The notes beneath the pieces are model-generated. The model was not told the DNA's origin. It did not search any database and saw nothing but the letters and a program-made list of their open reading frames with translations. Positions 49,060 through 60,383 of a stretch of 64,000 nucleotides of DNA are shown here, piece after piece. Source of the DNA: Rotaria sordida (Eukaryota > Rotifera > Eurotatoria > Philodinida > Philodinidae); the NCBI GenBank assembly GCA_905250125.1, contig CAJNOL010001439.1:1-64000 (forward strand), read 5' to 3'. The position numbers and the translations under genes are program-made. How positions within the stretch are numbered: the first letter of the stretch is position 1; every line of letters starts with the position of its first letter.

Positions 49060-50898
49060 TTATATTAAGTTCCATTCTAAATGGATATAATTAAGTACAC
49101 GATTAATTGTAAATTGACGAAGTAATTTTTCACGATTGATCATTTCTTTTAATTCATTAATTATTTGAAAATCTGTTTTTAGTCCTTGAAAATATAATGA
49201 TTGAAGATATTGATGACGATTAATAGTTATTGTTCTTAAAAAATTTCTGAAGAATAATTTATAATCAACATTATAAATAAAATTAACTTTAAGATATTTC
49301 ATACGAAGACAAAGTTTAAGAAGAAAATAAACTTCTTCACTTTTCTTTACATTTTCAAGATAAACTTTTGTAATCTTATTGTGATATGATACTAAACGAA
49401 AATTTTGATCATCAATAAATGAATATCGAGTTTGTGATATTGATAAAGAAGTTATTTTCAATGAATCAAGTTCAGATAATACAGTAAGAATTTTCATTAA
49501 TGAACTTGATATAATTGTTCGTTTAGAAAATTCCAAATGATAAATCTTTACTATTGATAAAACAGTACAAATCGAATTCATAAAGAATTCCATGTGTTCA
49601 TCATCAGGAACATATGTCATAGTAAGTTGTGTACATTTAGAAAAGTCTATAAAAGAATTGATATTATACCATCTTTTCCTAAAAGATAAATAAAAATATA
49701 TATATACAATATAAAAGTATCATCTATATATACTTGAATGGATGAATTGAATAAATAATATGATAACGAGATATTTTTATTCCTAATATTAATTTTCGTT
49801 CAATCCAGAACAATGAAGTAAATGATTTGACACGTTCGAAATCTAATTGAATTACAGACTTATTTCCAATATCTGTATTATATGTTAGAGAAAATTCTTT
49901 TAAATGAGGTAAATAATTTAATATCAATATTTTCCATCGATTAGCATCAAGATAATTGTTTTCATCATATGTATTAGTAATATGTAACACTTGCAATGGA
50001 CATTCTATTTCTCTAATTAATTGTTCAAATGTATCAAATTTAATTTCACAATCTTTCATAGAAATACATATTACATTAAACAGTTTAATTTGTATTGTAG
50101 TATCAATATTCATCGGATCAGCATCATATACTTCTCTAAAATGACAATAACGAAGTTGAGGTATATGAGACAAGATAGCACAAAGTTCAGGTAATGTACA
50201 GAAATGATCAATAACAATATATTCGATCGTACTGGATTTTTGATTAGTAGCAATTGGTAGTGATATAGCTCCGCCAACTTCGCTTGGTGAACATTTAATA
50301 TATATTAATTTTGGTAAAGCAAAAATTAAATAATAGATTTCACTTAATTCATACCATGTATCAAACGTACGGATTGTTAATGAAAAAAGACGAGGTAGAC
50401 AAGTTAACTTCATAAGAAGTGAAATAAGTATGGTTGTTTTGAATTCTATAAGTACAAGAGATTCGAGATGATCTAATGATGAATCAATAAGATATGATGT
50501 AAATAATTCACTACTTTTGTATGTTAATCGTATATTAAATGAAAGTATTTTATGTTTATTTATCAGTGTAAGTTGTTTATATAATTCAGCAGATGGTGAA
50601 TTAATTTTAAATTTTAATAGAAGTGATGAAGAATTAATTAATTGTTGAAAATAATGATTAAGATTTGAAAATGCTTGATAAATTTCATAACCATTAAGAT
50701 AATCAAATATTTCATAAAACATTTCAATAGATAAATTTTCAATAGATGTTCTATATGATAATTTAATATAAAACAAAATAAAACAAACAAAAAAATTCTT
50801 TTTATAACTTACATTTTCTGATCAAATTTACATTGTAATTTGTTTGTTTCCTTGTTCGAACGATCATCGAAACTTTGTTTTCGTTTCACTGAATACAT
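49060..50898 (-). CDS. F-box protein with leucine-rich region, three exons
   Basis: Exons 50898-50813, 50750-49734 and 49678-49060 join across GT-AG introns of 62 and 55 bp with matching phases (2, 2), giving 573 aa. A polar leader (MYSVKRKQSFDDRSNKE) precedes a typical F-box at about residues 30-70 (SIENLSIEMFYEIFDYLNGY). The rest is a string of leucine-spaced segments without a tight consensus. F-box proteins bind SKP1 and bring substrates to an SCF cullin-RING ubiquitin ligase. This architecture is heavily expanded in rotifers and other invertebrates, and substrates are unknown. I chose the upstream ATG because it yields an in-frame first exon ending at a strong GTAAGT donor. Confidence 0.85.
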
Positions 50899-52145
50899 AG
50901 TTCTGCTTAAAAATTCAATCTGATCTAAAACAATCGACAACATGAGGATGAAACATAGACTATATACATGTTTAATGCTTATCAATGATATGAAAAAATA
51001 TTAAAATAAACGTGCGGATATGTAAAAAAACATACGATATCTACATTCTTTGGTAATAGGACTAGCGTTATGTATGTGGCTGATAATGATTGTGATTTGC
51101 AAAATGTATATAGATATAAGATTACCGGTGAATGAATGAATAAATGAAATAGTGTGACGAATTCAAAGAATAAAATTGTTATTTTAATGAAATATGCTTA
51201 TAGTATAATCTTCGTTATTACTATTCTACACACTACTACGATTAAAAATATATCCTTGCCTTCTCCTTCCATTCTTAGTCACATGTATCTTATTAAAGAG
51301 AGAAGAAAAGAATGAATATGTGACTCTTGTTGTTAATATTGTTCATTCGTCCATCCGGCTGATAATAGATGGTAGTTCTCACATTAATTTTTTCTTAAAT
51401 AAAGAAAGCAAACATGATTTGTATGAGTTATTGGCACCGTTATTATCTTCAATAAGGATGTTTAATGAGGTATTTCATTAATTTACTGGCATCTAATATC
51501 ATAGCGAAAACATTATTAATCATCTGGAATTTATTGAACCATCTATCCATGACTAGATCTAAGACGCGACAGTATTGATTACAAGTGGTTTGTGAAGAAT
51601 GAAAGACGCAACTAAAACACACAACGCATAAAAATTTGTACAAAGATAACATGAATCAGAGACGATGGTTTGCATGATCGAACCATTTTGGTATGAAATT
51701 AGAATACATAGATCGACGATGTGATCATTGCTCAAAATAAATGTGCAAATTCATCTCACATATAAAGAATTTATCATAATACAATGACAAGAACGATTTG
51801 ATGACTAATTGCTATTTTTCTGAATTCTATTCTTTTTATTTACTGTCGATTAAAAATTTTTCGATGAATAAATAAATAATTTGTTGATATGACGACGTTT
51901 TTCTCATAGAAGTTATTTTTTTTGCATTAGGTGTAGAACATGAAATCTCATGTTGATTAAGTGACACTCTTTGCATAATTTTTCCACTAGAGTACTATTT
52001 ATTAGAGAGATTAGCATGTCAGTTTCGCAGAAACATTTGCTTCTTCAATTTGATGTTTCTTTATTAATTAGTAGCATATAGAATATGTATTTTATGCAAG
52101 ATAGGTTTGATAATAGTATGGACTCAAAAGACAACAATAGATCTT
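50899..52145. other. Intergenic stretch, no gene seen
   Basis: AT-rich, with small open frames of no recognisable content. The F-box gene promoter should lie at its left end. Confidence 0.4.
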
Positions 52146-52210
52146 GAGGTTTGGGTGTGGGTTTGTTGTGACTAAAGAGAAATAGTACACACTCACACTC
52201 ACACCCACAC
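52146..52210. repeat. Telomere-like inverted tract
   Basis: TTTGGGTGTGGGTTTG, about 25 bases, then ACACTCACACTCACACCCAC. G-rich first, C-rich second. Confidence 0.7.
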
Positions 52211-52259
52211 ATTTCAATACAGAGGTTATACTTTCTATCAAAACAGAATTCAATTGTCT

Positions 52260-52850
52260 CCCAAGTGAGCAAAAAATAAAGGAAGACGTCCGACATGACT
52301 AGCCCAAAATGTCCACAGCACGCATCAAGTCTGAAACGTCGTGCGCAACCATCATGAGTAGTCACGTTTTGAAGAAATGTCCTTCAAACACATCTGGACT
52401 AGTCTAGAATGTCTTTGAACCCAGTCATGTCCAGTCCGTTTTGTCCGTCGACCCCGTCCAGACTAGTCGGAAGAATAAAAAAGAAGTTGAACGGTGGATT
52501 CGAGCGTTCAACCCGACAGTATTCGAAATCTGACGGGAGACTCAGACACTGAAATAGACTGGCGTCCATTTATACAGTCTAAAATACAAAATAGACTCCC
52601 GTTCATCCACTAAACAATCAGAGACCAGCTCAGGTGGAAAAATCTTACAAAGATCGTATAAGATCCTACAAGATCTTACCGACAATCGGATGTCGCAAGA
52701 TTCATACTGCATGATCTTACAGAATCGTACAAATATCTTACTGTAAGATGCTATTACAAATCTTATATGATTCTTGCTGTAAGATTCTTGCAAAATCTGA
52801 TGATCAGAATCTTATAAGATATTGTATGATATTGTAAGATCATAATTTAG
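52260..52850. repeat. Two blocks of short palindrome-rich repeats
   Basis: At about 52300-52460, words like GTCCAGACTAGTC recur in both orientations with a locally higher G+C. At 52640-52850, words like TTACAAGATCTTAC and GTAAGATTCTT recur in both orientations. Both look like interiors of decayed non-autonomous transposons. Open frames here are by-products of the repeats. Confidence 0.5.
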
Positions 52851-54290
52851 GTTTTTCTTGTGCAAGTATATTTTTTATAATCATATAGTTTATGAGTTTA
52901 AATAATTATTTAAGAATTGAATGTGTTCTAATTAAAACTCACGTCTTTTCGAATTAGAAATACATCTTTGAGTGGTGCTTTTCTCTCTGAAAATCAAATC
53001 ACTAATCATATGCATTTGATTTAAACAAACTTATTGTTGGTTAATGGAGATATCTCACTACTTGGTTTAGTCATTTACGCTCATAGAAAAAATGTGTTCT
53101 CCATATTTTTGTCTAGAAATACAATTAAGTATTATCTTTTTTTATTTTTTGATGAAATTATTCAAAATTATCTCACTCTAACTCTTCAACATAGAGGACT
53201 TCTAACACGATAATGGTCACAATCGATCATATAAAGAGGTGAGAAACCGTTACAATCATGTTATATACGTTTCAGTTCGGTTGGGTAAGGTTGTACATAG
53301 TATTTTTTTCAAAATACGACTAATTTATTTTATATTCAGATACAAATTTTAAAAATTATTTCAGTTTTGTTTTATACAATGAAAATTCTACTGATTTTAT
53401 TTTACTGTTTTTCTATTTCATCGAATAGTTTTTCAATATTTTCATGATATATTTTAATTAGAAAAAATGATATTTATTTTTTTTATTTATTTTAAATCAA
53501 TGTGAACCAAAATAAATTCCATTAAATATCAATAATTGGCTTATTTTCCGTTAAATTAGAATAATCTAATACTATTATCTATTTATTAATTAAAATACAA
53601 TGAAATCGATTTAATCACACTAGATTTTTAATTTTATTTCATAGTATTACTTAATTTATGTTATACTAGAATGAAAGCAATTCAATGTCAATATGTAATT
53701 CTAATTAAAATGAAATTAATCTAATAGATTTATTGTATTTTTATTTTAGACCAAAATCAATTTAACCTAATATCTATTTTTTAATATTATATTTAACAGA
53801 AATTAATTGAATGTGACTATTGATTTTGTTCGATTAAAATAAAACTATTGTATTAGAGTTATTTATATACATTCAAATTACACTAAAATAATTTTATTTA
53901 ATTACTTTATGTCACTATTCCAATAAAAATAAAATTATTTTGACACATTATTTATTTACAATCGATTTGAAATAATCTTATTTAATATAACATGATTGCA
54001 ACCATTTTTCAAGTTATAGTTATGTAATTACTTAAGCTCATTTTAATATTTGACTTTATTTTGTATTACTGTGATCGATTGCCTGAAGACAATATTGAAA
54101 TTGTCAGCAAAGCGAACTCTGATTTGTTTTTGATAAAACTAATTCATCTAATTATGTTTTTCGATGTGATAATAATGAAATCATTCTGTATGTTTTTTTT
54201 AAGAATAAATTTAGTCTTAAACGGAAGCAAGACGATAAAAAGATAGTTCCAGATGCTTTTTTTTCTTAAAAACAAGAGACCAACGAAAGC
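52851..54290. other. Very AT-rich stretch with degenerate repeats
   Basis: At about 53340-54000, loosely repeated words such as TTTTATTT and AAATAAAATTA interleave with GAATGTGACTATT-like words. No gene is supported. Confidence 0.4.
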
Positions 54291-54367
54291 AGGGTGTGGG
54301 TGTGGATATGACTAAAAACGAAATTGACACTCACACTCACATCCATACCCACACCCACCCACACCCT
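54291..54367. repeat. Telomere-like inverted tract, best-conserved member
   Basis: AGGGTGTGGGTGTGGATATG, about 20 bases, then a C arm ending CCATACCCACACCCACCC and ACACCCT. The outermost bases (AGGGTGTGGG and its complement) match exactly. Confidence 0.8.
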
Positions 54368-54439
54368 ATTTTATCACAAAAGAAACGACTGAGACCCACA
54401 CATATACCCATCAATCGATAGAGCGTCATCGACAACCTA

Positions 54440-54640
54440 AGGATTAGCCCGAACCCCTGTAGGACAGTCCTTGAGGACCTATGGGTACCTCTACAAAAAG
54501 TTCAGTTCGTTCAAATGAGCTGTTCGAACAGTTCAGCTCATTTGAAACGAACTGTTTGAAAACGGTTTAGTTCGCTCAGAAGAACTGTTCGAACAGCTCT
54601 TTAGCTCATTTGAACGGAGTTCGTGAGCTGAGCTGGTCTA
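54440..54640. repeat. Palindrome-rich transposon relic
   Basis: CCTTGAGGACCTATGGGTACC at about 54469-54489 resembles the subterminal repeats of the hAT-type element at 34040. It is followed by multiple inverted words GTTCAGTTCGTTCAAATGAG and GAGCTGTTCGAACAG, able to form a long hairpin. Probably a nested relic. Confidence 0.5.
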
Positions 54641-54649
54641 CTCCTAGCT

Positions 54650-54710
54650 ACAGTCGTACCCTCACTCGTATACCCAAATCCACAGCCACACCCTACACCC
54701 ACACCCAACA
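54650..54710. repeat. C-rich telomere-like tract at aquaporin breakpoint
   Basis: A degenerate C/A tract ends ACACCCTACACCCACACCCA and passes directly into truncated aquaporin coding sequence. Confidence 0.7.
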
Positions 54711-55438
54711 ATATCATTAATGGCTATTCGCAAAATAAAACCATTACAATCTCTATTCTACATAATTGATCAAATATTGGGAGTATTTTGAGGTGTTGCC
54801 CTAGTCTATCTTGTCTATTACAAACAATTCGATGCATTTGATGATGGAATAAGAGAAATAACAGGTTTCAATGATACAGCTGATATTTTCTTTACAGTGT
54901 CTGGTAAAGATATATCTCATTGGAATACATTTATTGATCAAGTTGTTAGTACTGGTTTACTACTGATATTTATTATGGCACTTACACAAGTAATACAATT
55001 AATTTAGATAAAGAATTAATTAATTAATTAATTATTCAATATAGGATTTTAATCATATGATATCAGAAGTTGCCAAACTATTTGCATTTTCACTAATAAT
55101 TACAGGTATTGTTAGTGTATTTTCAATAAATGCTTGAGCTAGAATTAATCCTGTACGGATATATTAACATAACATACTATATAGAATTGTTTATATTTAT
55201 TAAATTTTAGGCTTATGATTTTGGTTCGCGTCTTTTTGGATTATTTATTTATGGTTATAATGATGTACTTCGTGCTAACAATTATTTCTTTTGAATGCCT
55301 ATTTTAGGTCCAATTGTTGGATCTGTTATTGCTGTATGGATTTATAAAGGCTATATATGGATAATAAAACGATATTATCATTTATCAAATATTAAAAATA
55401 TTAATACACAAAAAGAAATTCATCCAGAAGTTATTTAA
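54711..55438 (+). pseudogene. Aquaporin, 5'-truncated, three TGA stops
   Basis: Exon pieces (about 54708)-54989, 55045-55152 and 55211-55438 join across intact GT-AG introns in phase 0. The sequence starts immediately after the first NPA region (PTISLMAIRKIKPLQSLF), so the first half is gone. The second NPA motif is rebuilt exactly at an exon junction (ARINP joined to AYDFGSRLF), with Tyr where the pore Arg is expected. It ends in a helix (GPIVGSVIAVWIYKG) and a short tail. Three in-frame TGA codons occur at 54789, 55135 and 55292. At least two stand where aquaporins commonly have Trp (before the second NPA, and before MPILGPIVG). TGG also occurs normally in the same frame. It cannot make a working channel under the standard code. 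Confidence 0.8.
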
Positions 55439-56898
55439 ATAAATTATACGAACTTGGAAAACAACTGACAGATGCTAATGGTTAAATAAAAGTTCCATAA
55501 TTCTTAATTAATAATATTGAGAATTTTAATCGATCTCTTTTATATTCGATAATTGTCGATTAAATTTTTTAATTTAGTTTGGTTTAATATTGATTGAGGA
55601 TGAGATTTACCCATTGAAAAAAATTGCTGCATGGGAAAAATTTCATCCTCTTTCGAAATATATCTTCAAAATTATTTTTCGCATTTATGATTGGTTCATT
55701 AAGAGAAAATCTTTAAAGAAACCAAAATACAGGATTTTTTATGCATCCTACTATTGTATTTTAATTAAAATTGTGTTGTTACAGATTATGAGAAAGTATA
55801 TTTGTAGATCAGTTAATAGAGCGAAGGTTACTCTATAAAATGCATTATTTCTTATTCTTGTTATATCCTATTACAATGGACCAAATTTTTTCTCATTTTA
55901 AATAGCAAAATTCTAATGAGAGAAAAAATCAACTTTGCTGGATGCAAACATTTTTTGTCATTTTTTTCAGGTGTTTACTCAAAATTTATCAGCGTTAAGT
56001 CAGAGAAAAATTGTGAAAGTCCATTTGAAAATAGCATCAAATTCTGACTTTAACTAAATACTTTTCATTTTCTTCAATGGCAATTAGATGTCAGAAAAAT
56101 AAACAAACGTATCTCCTAAGATCTGTTAACTGATCGCTTTTTACAAAAGTCGTTTTTGGTTTCTTCAACAATTTGTTCGTAATGAATTAACAATAAATCA
56201 GAAAATGAATTTTAAGACATATTTCGAAAGAGCATCAAGTGATCATTCTGGATCGCTAACTTTTATTATCTTCAGTGAGTTATTTGTGGCCGAGAATTTA
56301 ACAATCATGTTGTGCAAACACTTTTCAGCATGGGTAAAAAATATGTGCGAAAAATATTGATGTTATTCTCATATTTCTATCTCTCTTATTTCTTAAGCTC
56401 AAATATTTATTTTTACACAACAATTAGACTTCGAAATGCTCTTTAAAATGATTCTTTATTTGTTGAAATTGATTGAATGCCTGCAAAGATATATTAATTA
56501 AAACAATCGAAGAACTTTCTCAATAGATCTTATTAAATAATTTAAATATTAATTTTAGTTGTATAATGTGTCATTCATGTATATTATAATTTCTTATCTG
56601 GAGTAATATTTATCTTTAAAATTAGCGCAAATTCTCATTGTATTTTAATTAAATTTACCTTTAATATGATGAAGGTTGAAGAAAAACTTTTAATTTATGG
56701 AAGCACATATATATATAGTATAATAATTTTGCCATGTATATAATTATATAATAATTAAAACCTTAGTGATAAAAGATATAAATGAGTCGTGATTTGATCA
56801 TATATATTGTCAAGAAAAATATGAATAATAGATACTAATTTCCATGAACAAAAAAAGATTAAATGTGACGATAATGATTTATATTTGTGAAATTATTT
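55439..56898. other. Intergenic stretch, no gene seen
   Basis: AT-rich. The open frame 55590-55838 (+) is Lys/Ile-rich without a recognisable motif. Confidence 0.4.
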
Positions 56899-58761
56899 TT
56901 AATGATGATATTGATCAGTATGATGAAAATTTTCTTCATCGATATTTGGTTTATCTTTATCGTCTAAATTGAGACTATTGAATATATAAATAGTTGATGG
57001 ATCTGAATGGAAATGTTCGTTAGTAATTTTATTTTTGTTTTTGTCAATAATCTGTGTGATATTCATTGTACGTTGTTGTTTGGTTGGAGGTGTATATATA
57101 GTATTATCATCATTTTGATCTTCTATGGAAAGATCATTCACACCTTTTTCAATATTAAATCGTTCGTTGGTAGTCACAGTGAAGTTATATTGATCGAATA
57201 ATCCTTCCGATGCAATTTTATTATAAAAGTTAGTATTATTTATTTGATATGTCTGTGATTGTTGTTGTTGTAGATGATGATAATAATGTCTTCTAAATAT
57301 TGTATATTCTTCTTTCATGAATAATTTTGATTTTTGAACTTGATAATCTTTGTTTAGAATATAATTATCTTCTAGTTTATGTTCCCATTGTTGATAACAA
57401 TCAATTAACCATTCCGGTGTAATAACTTTAACATTGTATTTTTTTGCATAATAAACTTTAAGTGTTGGTTTTCCAGCAACGATATGTGTCGTTTGAATCG
57501 TACCATTAGAATTGAATTGAAGATCATTAGTAACTTTTGCTCCTAATGATTGTGCCATAATCGATGCACGATGTTTTTCTATAGGAAAATTTGGTGGCAT
57601 TAAATGAGAAAAACACAACGAGACAGAATTGAGTACTTGTTGACGAGTATTAGGAATAATTTCCTTCAAATCCGGTATGTTTCCATGTTTTTCTTTAATC
57701 CATTTATCATATTCATTATAAAATTCTGTATGAATACGTTTCAAAATAATTTCTAATTTCTGTAAATAATAATCTTGATCTGTAAGATGATTGGTGATCG
57801 TAGTTTGATCATTATTATCTTCTTTTAATTTTTGAGTGAATTGATAACTATCATTCGATGAATTATCTCTTTTGAACCCTATGTATGGTTTAACACAAAT
57901 TAGATTTTTTATATAATTCCATAGATCTTCTCGTTGATCTATAATACAAACTAATGAATCATCATAAGGAAAAAAATTATTTAAATTGAGTTTATTGTTT
58001 GTCGATAATATAGATTGATCATATGATAATATTCTATCAGAGAAAAATCTTCCATTGGGATCAATTATTTTGGCTATTTTATTTGCATATAATTGATCAC
58101 CAAAAGTGACTAAATTAAATTTATATAATAATCGAAGATTGATTAGAAATTGTTTAACACCTGGACGTAGATTTGTATAATATGTTGGAGATATTGGAGT
58201 TATTTGATAATCAATTACATCGGATGAAAATGGATAATGAAATTTTGAAGTTATTGTATCAACAAGTGTATTATCAACATTAATTAATAAATTAAGTTTA
58301 CGTTTATTAATAAGATGATTATGTTCTTCATAATCATATCTTAGTGGTTCTTCCCGACTGATGGTTGCTTCGATAGATAAAGGTTCCATTGATATATCGA
58401 TTTTCGTTGAATCTGATGTTGGTAATGTATTATCGAATTGATTTAAATCAATGCCACAATCACAACATAGATTCTTGAAAGTTATTTTGTGCTTACATTC
58501 AGAATATTCAAGAATAATCGAACCATAAGATAAATAATCTAATTGATTAATATATAATTTGTTAACTATTCCTGATATTGAGGATAGAAAAGGTTTTTTT
58601 TGTCCGTCTGTATCAATCATAATAAAAATAATATCATGCTTTGTCAATCGTGAATTTCTATAAATCATTATTTTCCATACTTGTACTAATTTATTCATAT
58701 TAAATCTAATTTCTTTAACATTCTTTTCAACGCAACAAACATTGTTATCGTTCTGACTCAT
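56899..58761 (-). CDS. FCP1-like CTD-phosphatase homologue with altered active site
   Basis: An intronless 620-aa protein. The order matches FCP1, the phosphatase that strips phosphates from the RNA polymerase II C-terminal domain: a lipoyl/biotinyl-like start (about 60-100) with the zinc-like element CKHKITFKNLCCDCGIDL, an FCPH/HAD domain (about 150-290), and a BRCT domain (about 382-473; THIVAGKPTLKVYYAKKY, ITPEWLIDCYQQW). The HAD signature, normally DxDxT, reads NVDNT at about residue 159: the nucleophilic first Asp is Asn (codon AAT). Further on, IIDQRED stands where FCP1 has a DD pair. The C-terminus is Gln/Asn-rich. The frame is clean and long, so the gene is probably expressed, but it is likely a catalytically dead or altered paralogue. 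A true FCP1 should exist elsewhere in the genome. Confidence 0.85.
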   Translation of the reverse strand: MSQNDNNVCCVEKNVKEIRFNMNKLVQVWKIMIYRNSRLTKHDIIFIMIDTDGQKKPFLSSISGIVNKLYINQLDYLSYGSIILEYSECKHKITFKNLCCDCGIDLNQFDNTLPTSDSTKIDISMEPLSIEATISREEPLRYDYEEHNHLINKRKLNLLINVDNTLVDTITSKFHYPFSSDVIDYQITPISPTYYTNLRPGVKQFLINLRLLYKFNLVTFGDQLYANKIAKIIDPNGRFFSDRILSYDQSILSTNNKLNLNNFFPYDDSLVCIIDQREDLWNYIKNLICVKPYIGFKRDNSSNDSYQFTQKLKEDNNDQTTITNHLTDQDYYLQKLEIILKRIHTEFYNEYDKWIKEKHGNIPDLKEIIPNTRQQVLNSVSLCFSHLMPPNFPIEKHRASIMAQSLGAKVTNDLQFNSNGTIQTTHIVAGKPTLKVYYAKKYNVKVITPEWLIDCYQQWEHKLEDNYILNKDYQVQKSKLFMKEEYTIFRRHYYHHLQQQQSQTYQINNTNFYNKIASEGLFDQYNFTVTTNERFNIEKGVNDLSIEDQNDDNTIYTPPTKQQRTMNITQIIDKNKNKITNEHFHSDPSTIYIFNSLNLDDKDKPNIDEENFHHTDQYHH

Positions 58762-60383
58762 GAGAAAAATAAATGTTTGTTACTCACTTTAGACGTTACG
58801 AGAAGAAAACTTACGCAATACGTATCGTGCATCTCATTCGTTTTGTTTTTACACAAAACCTTTTTTTTTCTTTTTTTCTGCTGTCTTATGTTGAATGTGT
58901 CAGAATTAACAGTACGTAGTTTGGTGATATAAAGCTATGGGAGAAATGCCAACCAAAGACAAATGCACAACGTATGGCGACATCTAAAATGGGATTAGTT
59001 TTTGAGAGATCATATTTACAGTGTATGAAGTATATCACTAATAAAGATTACGGTGTGAATGTGTTGCTGTGGGCGTGAGTATGGGTATGAGTGTAGGTGT
59101 GGTTGGGTGTGGGGTGTGAGTATGGGTTTCGTTGTGGATGTTGATGTAGGCTGGTGTGGCTGTGAATTGAAATAAGGCCCACAGCCACAGCTACACCCTT
59201 CACAGTTATAGTGCAAAATTATAAACCCTCGTACATCTTTACCATTACCTATCTCAAAGTTGATTATAATAAGCCAAGAAAATGATTGTCTTTAAGTACT
59301 ATAGTGATTTTAACGATACATTTTGAAAAACTGTCGAAGTTTATCATTTTTTCTATACGAAAATAAACGAACAATAGATATTATTTGATATGTGTTTGTT
59401 ATTGTCAATTTAATGGACATTAGAAACCTTTTTGTATGTGTTTTCTTTCAGTTTGCTAAAAAACCATCAGAGTATGTTGACAGATTTTTTGATACAGTTG
59501 TTGTAGAGCGCGCCGATTGTGCATCTTTTGGAAAGCGTTCAAGATTTTAGCATTTGTCCATGTAAAAATATATACAAAAACGCATTGTTGATAATATTTT
59601 GAGACAATTAGTATAAACTGAGAATGAGATTCGTACAATTTTCTGAAATATTGAGCCTCCACAAGCTTTCCTCTTCATTTTTATGGGACACTTAAGCCTC
59701 CCCAAGTCTAATGGATCCGTCGCCTATCCCTTTAATTTGATCTAGCCAATTCTTTTCTCTAGTTAACACACAAAAGTCACTCTAGTATGTCCACAAACAC
59801 TCTAAAAATCGACTATTGATACATTATGAGGCTGCTTGCAACGAGCGTTATTTCGACGCAGAAAAATGTCGTTTTTCACTTTTTCTGTCCTTAGCCACGC
59901 GTGAAATGGTCATATACCTAACGTATTCATCTCTGTTTTACACAACAATCATTTCAATCGTAACACTCTTGTTGTTTTATGCGTTTGTGAGTGTCACATG
60001 TCGTCCGTAAACAAATGAAAATTCACATCTTCTGGCATCATTATGGGAACCGTGCACGATACACATGACAATCCTTGGAAGCTGATCTTTCCAGTTTACA
60101 TAAGTTTTAGAGAGTATATGAAGGCGAGGGCTTTTTATAAGACATTAGGTAAAATGAACACCTTCTGGGTCTTTGCCAACTTTCCTTTATACAATAGTAT
60201 GTTGCCGTAAAATTTTATTTGTACTATCTTGAGTGAGGTGAGCAGCTAGATTCTCACATGGAATCATCTCTCATATTATCAATCAAACAGATAATTACAT
60301 TGAGAAAATAAAAAAACAATCTGAATTAATATAAAAGCCAATATAATATAAATTCGAATTGAAAATTACTGGACACTGTCTAT
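58762..60383. other. Intergenic stretch with a long telomere-like tract
   Basis: The tract at 59050-59202 is the longest of its family in the window. The open frames here (59016-59216, 59456-59662, 59816-60010) have no recognisable content. Confidence 0.4.
59050..59202. repeat. Longest telomere-like inverted tract
   Basis: About 110 bases of degenerate G/T repeats (GTGGGCGTGAGTATGGGTAT, then GGTTGGGTGTGGGGTGTGAG) are followed by a short spacer and a C arm, GCCCACAGCCACAGCTACACC. Confidence 0.75.

Noticed and set aside
52542-52793. 83-aa minus-strand frame
   Set aside because: Produced by the repeated AAGATCTTAC-type words.
55153-55158. Lost splice donor in the aquaporin relic
   Set aside because: Taking GTACGG as the donor restores an exact NPA motif, so the donor is intact.
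54711-55438. Mitochondrial origin because TGA appears to mean Trp
   Set aside because: The fragment is an aquaporin with nuclear-type introns and also uses TGG, so it is a nuclear pseudogene.
59016-59216. 66-aa frame rich in His, Pro and Thr
   Set aside because: Translation of the telomere-like tract, not a protein.
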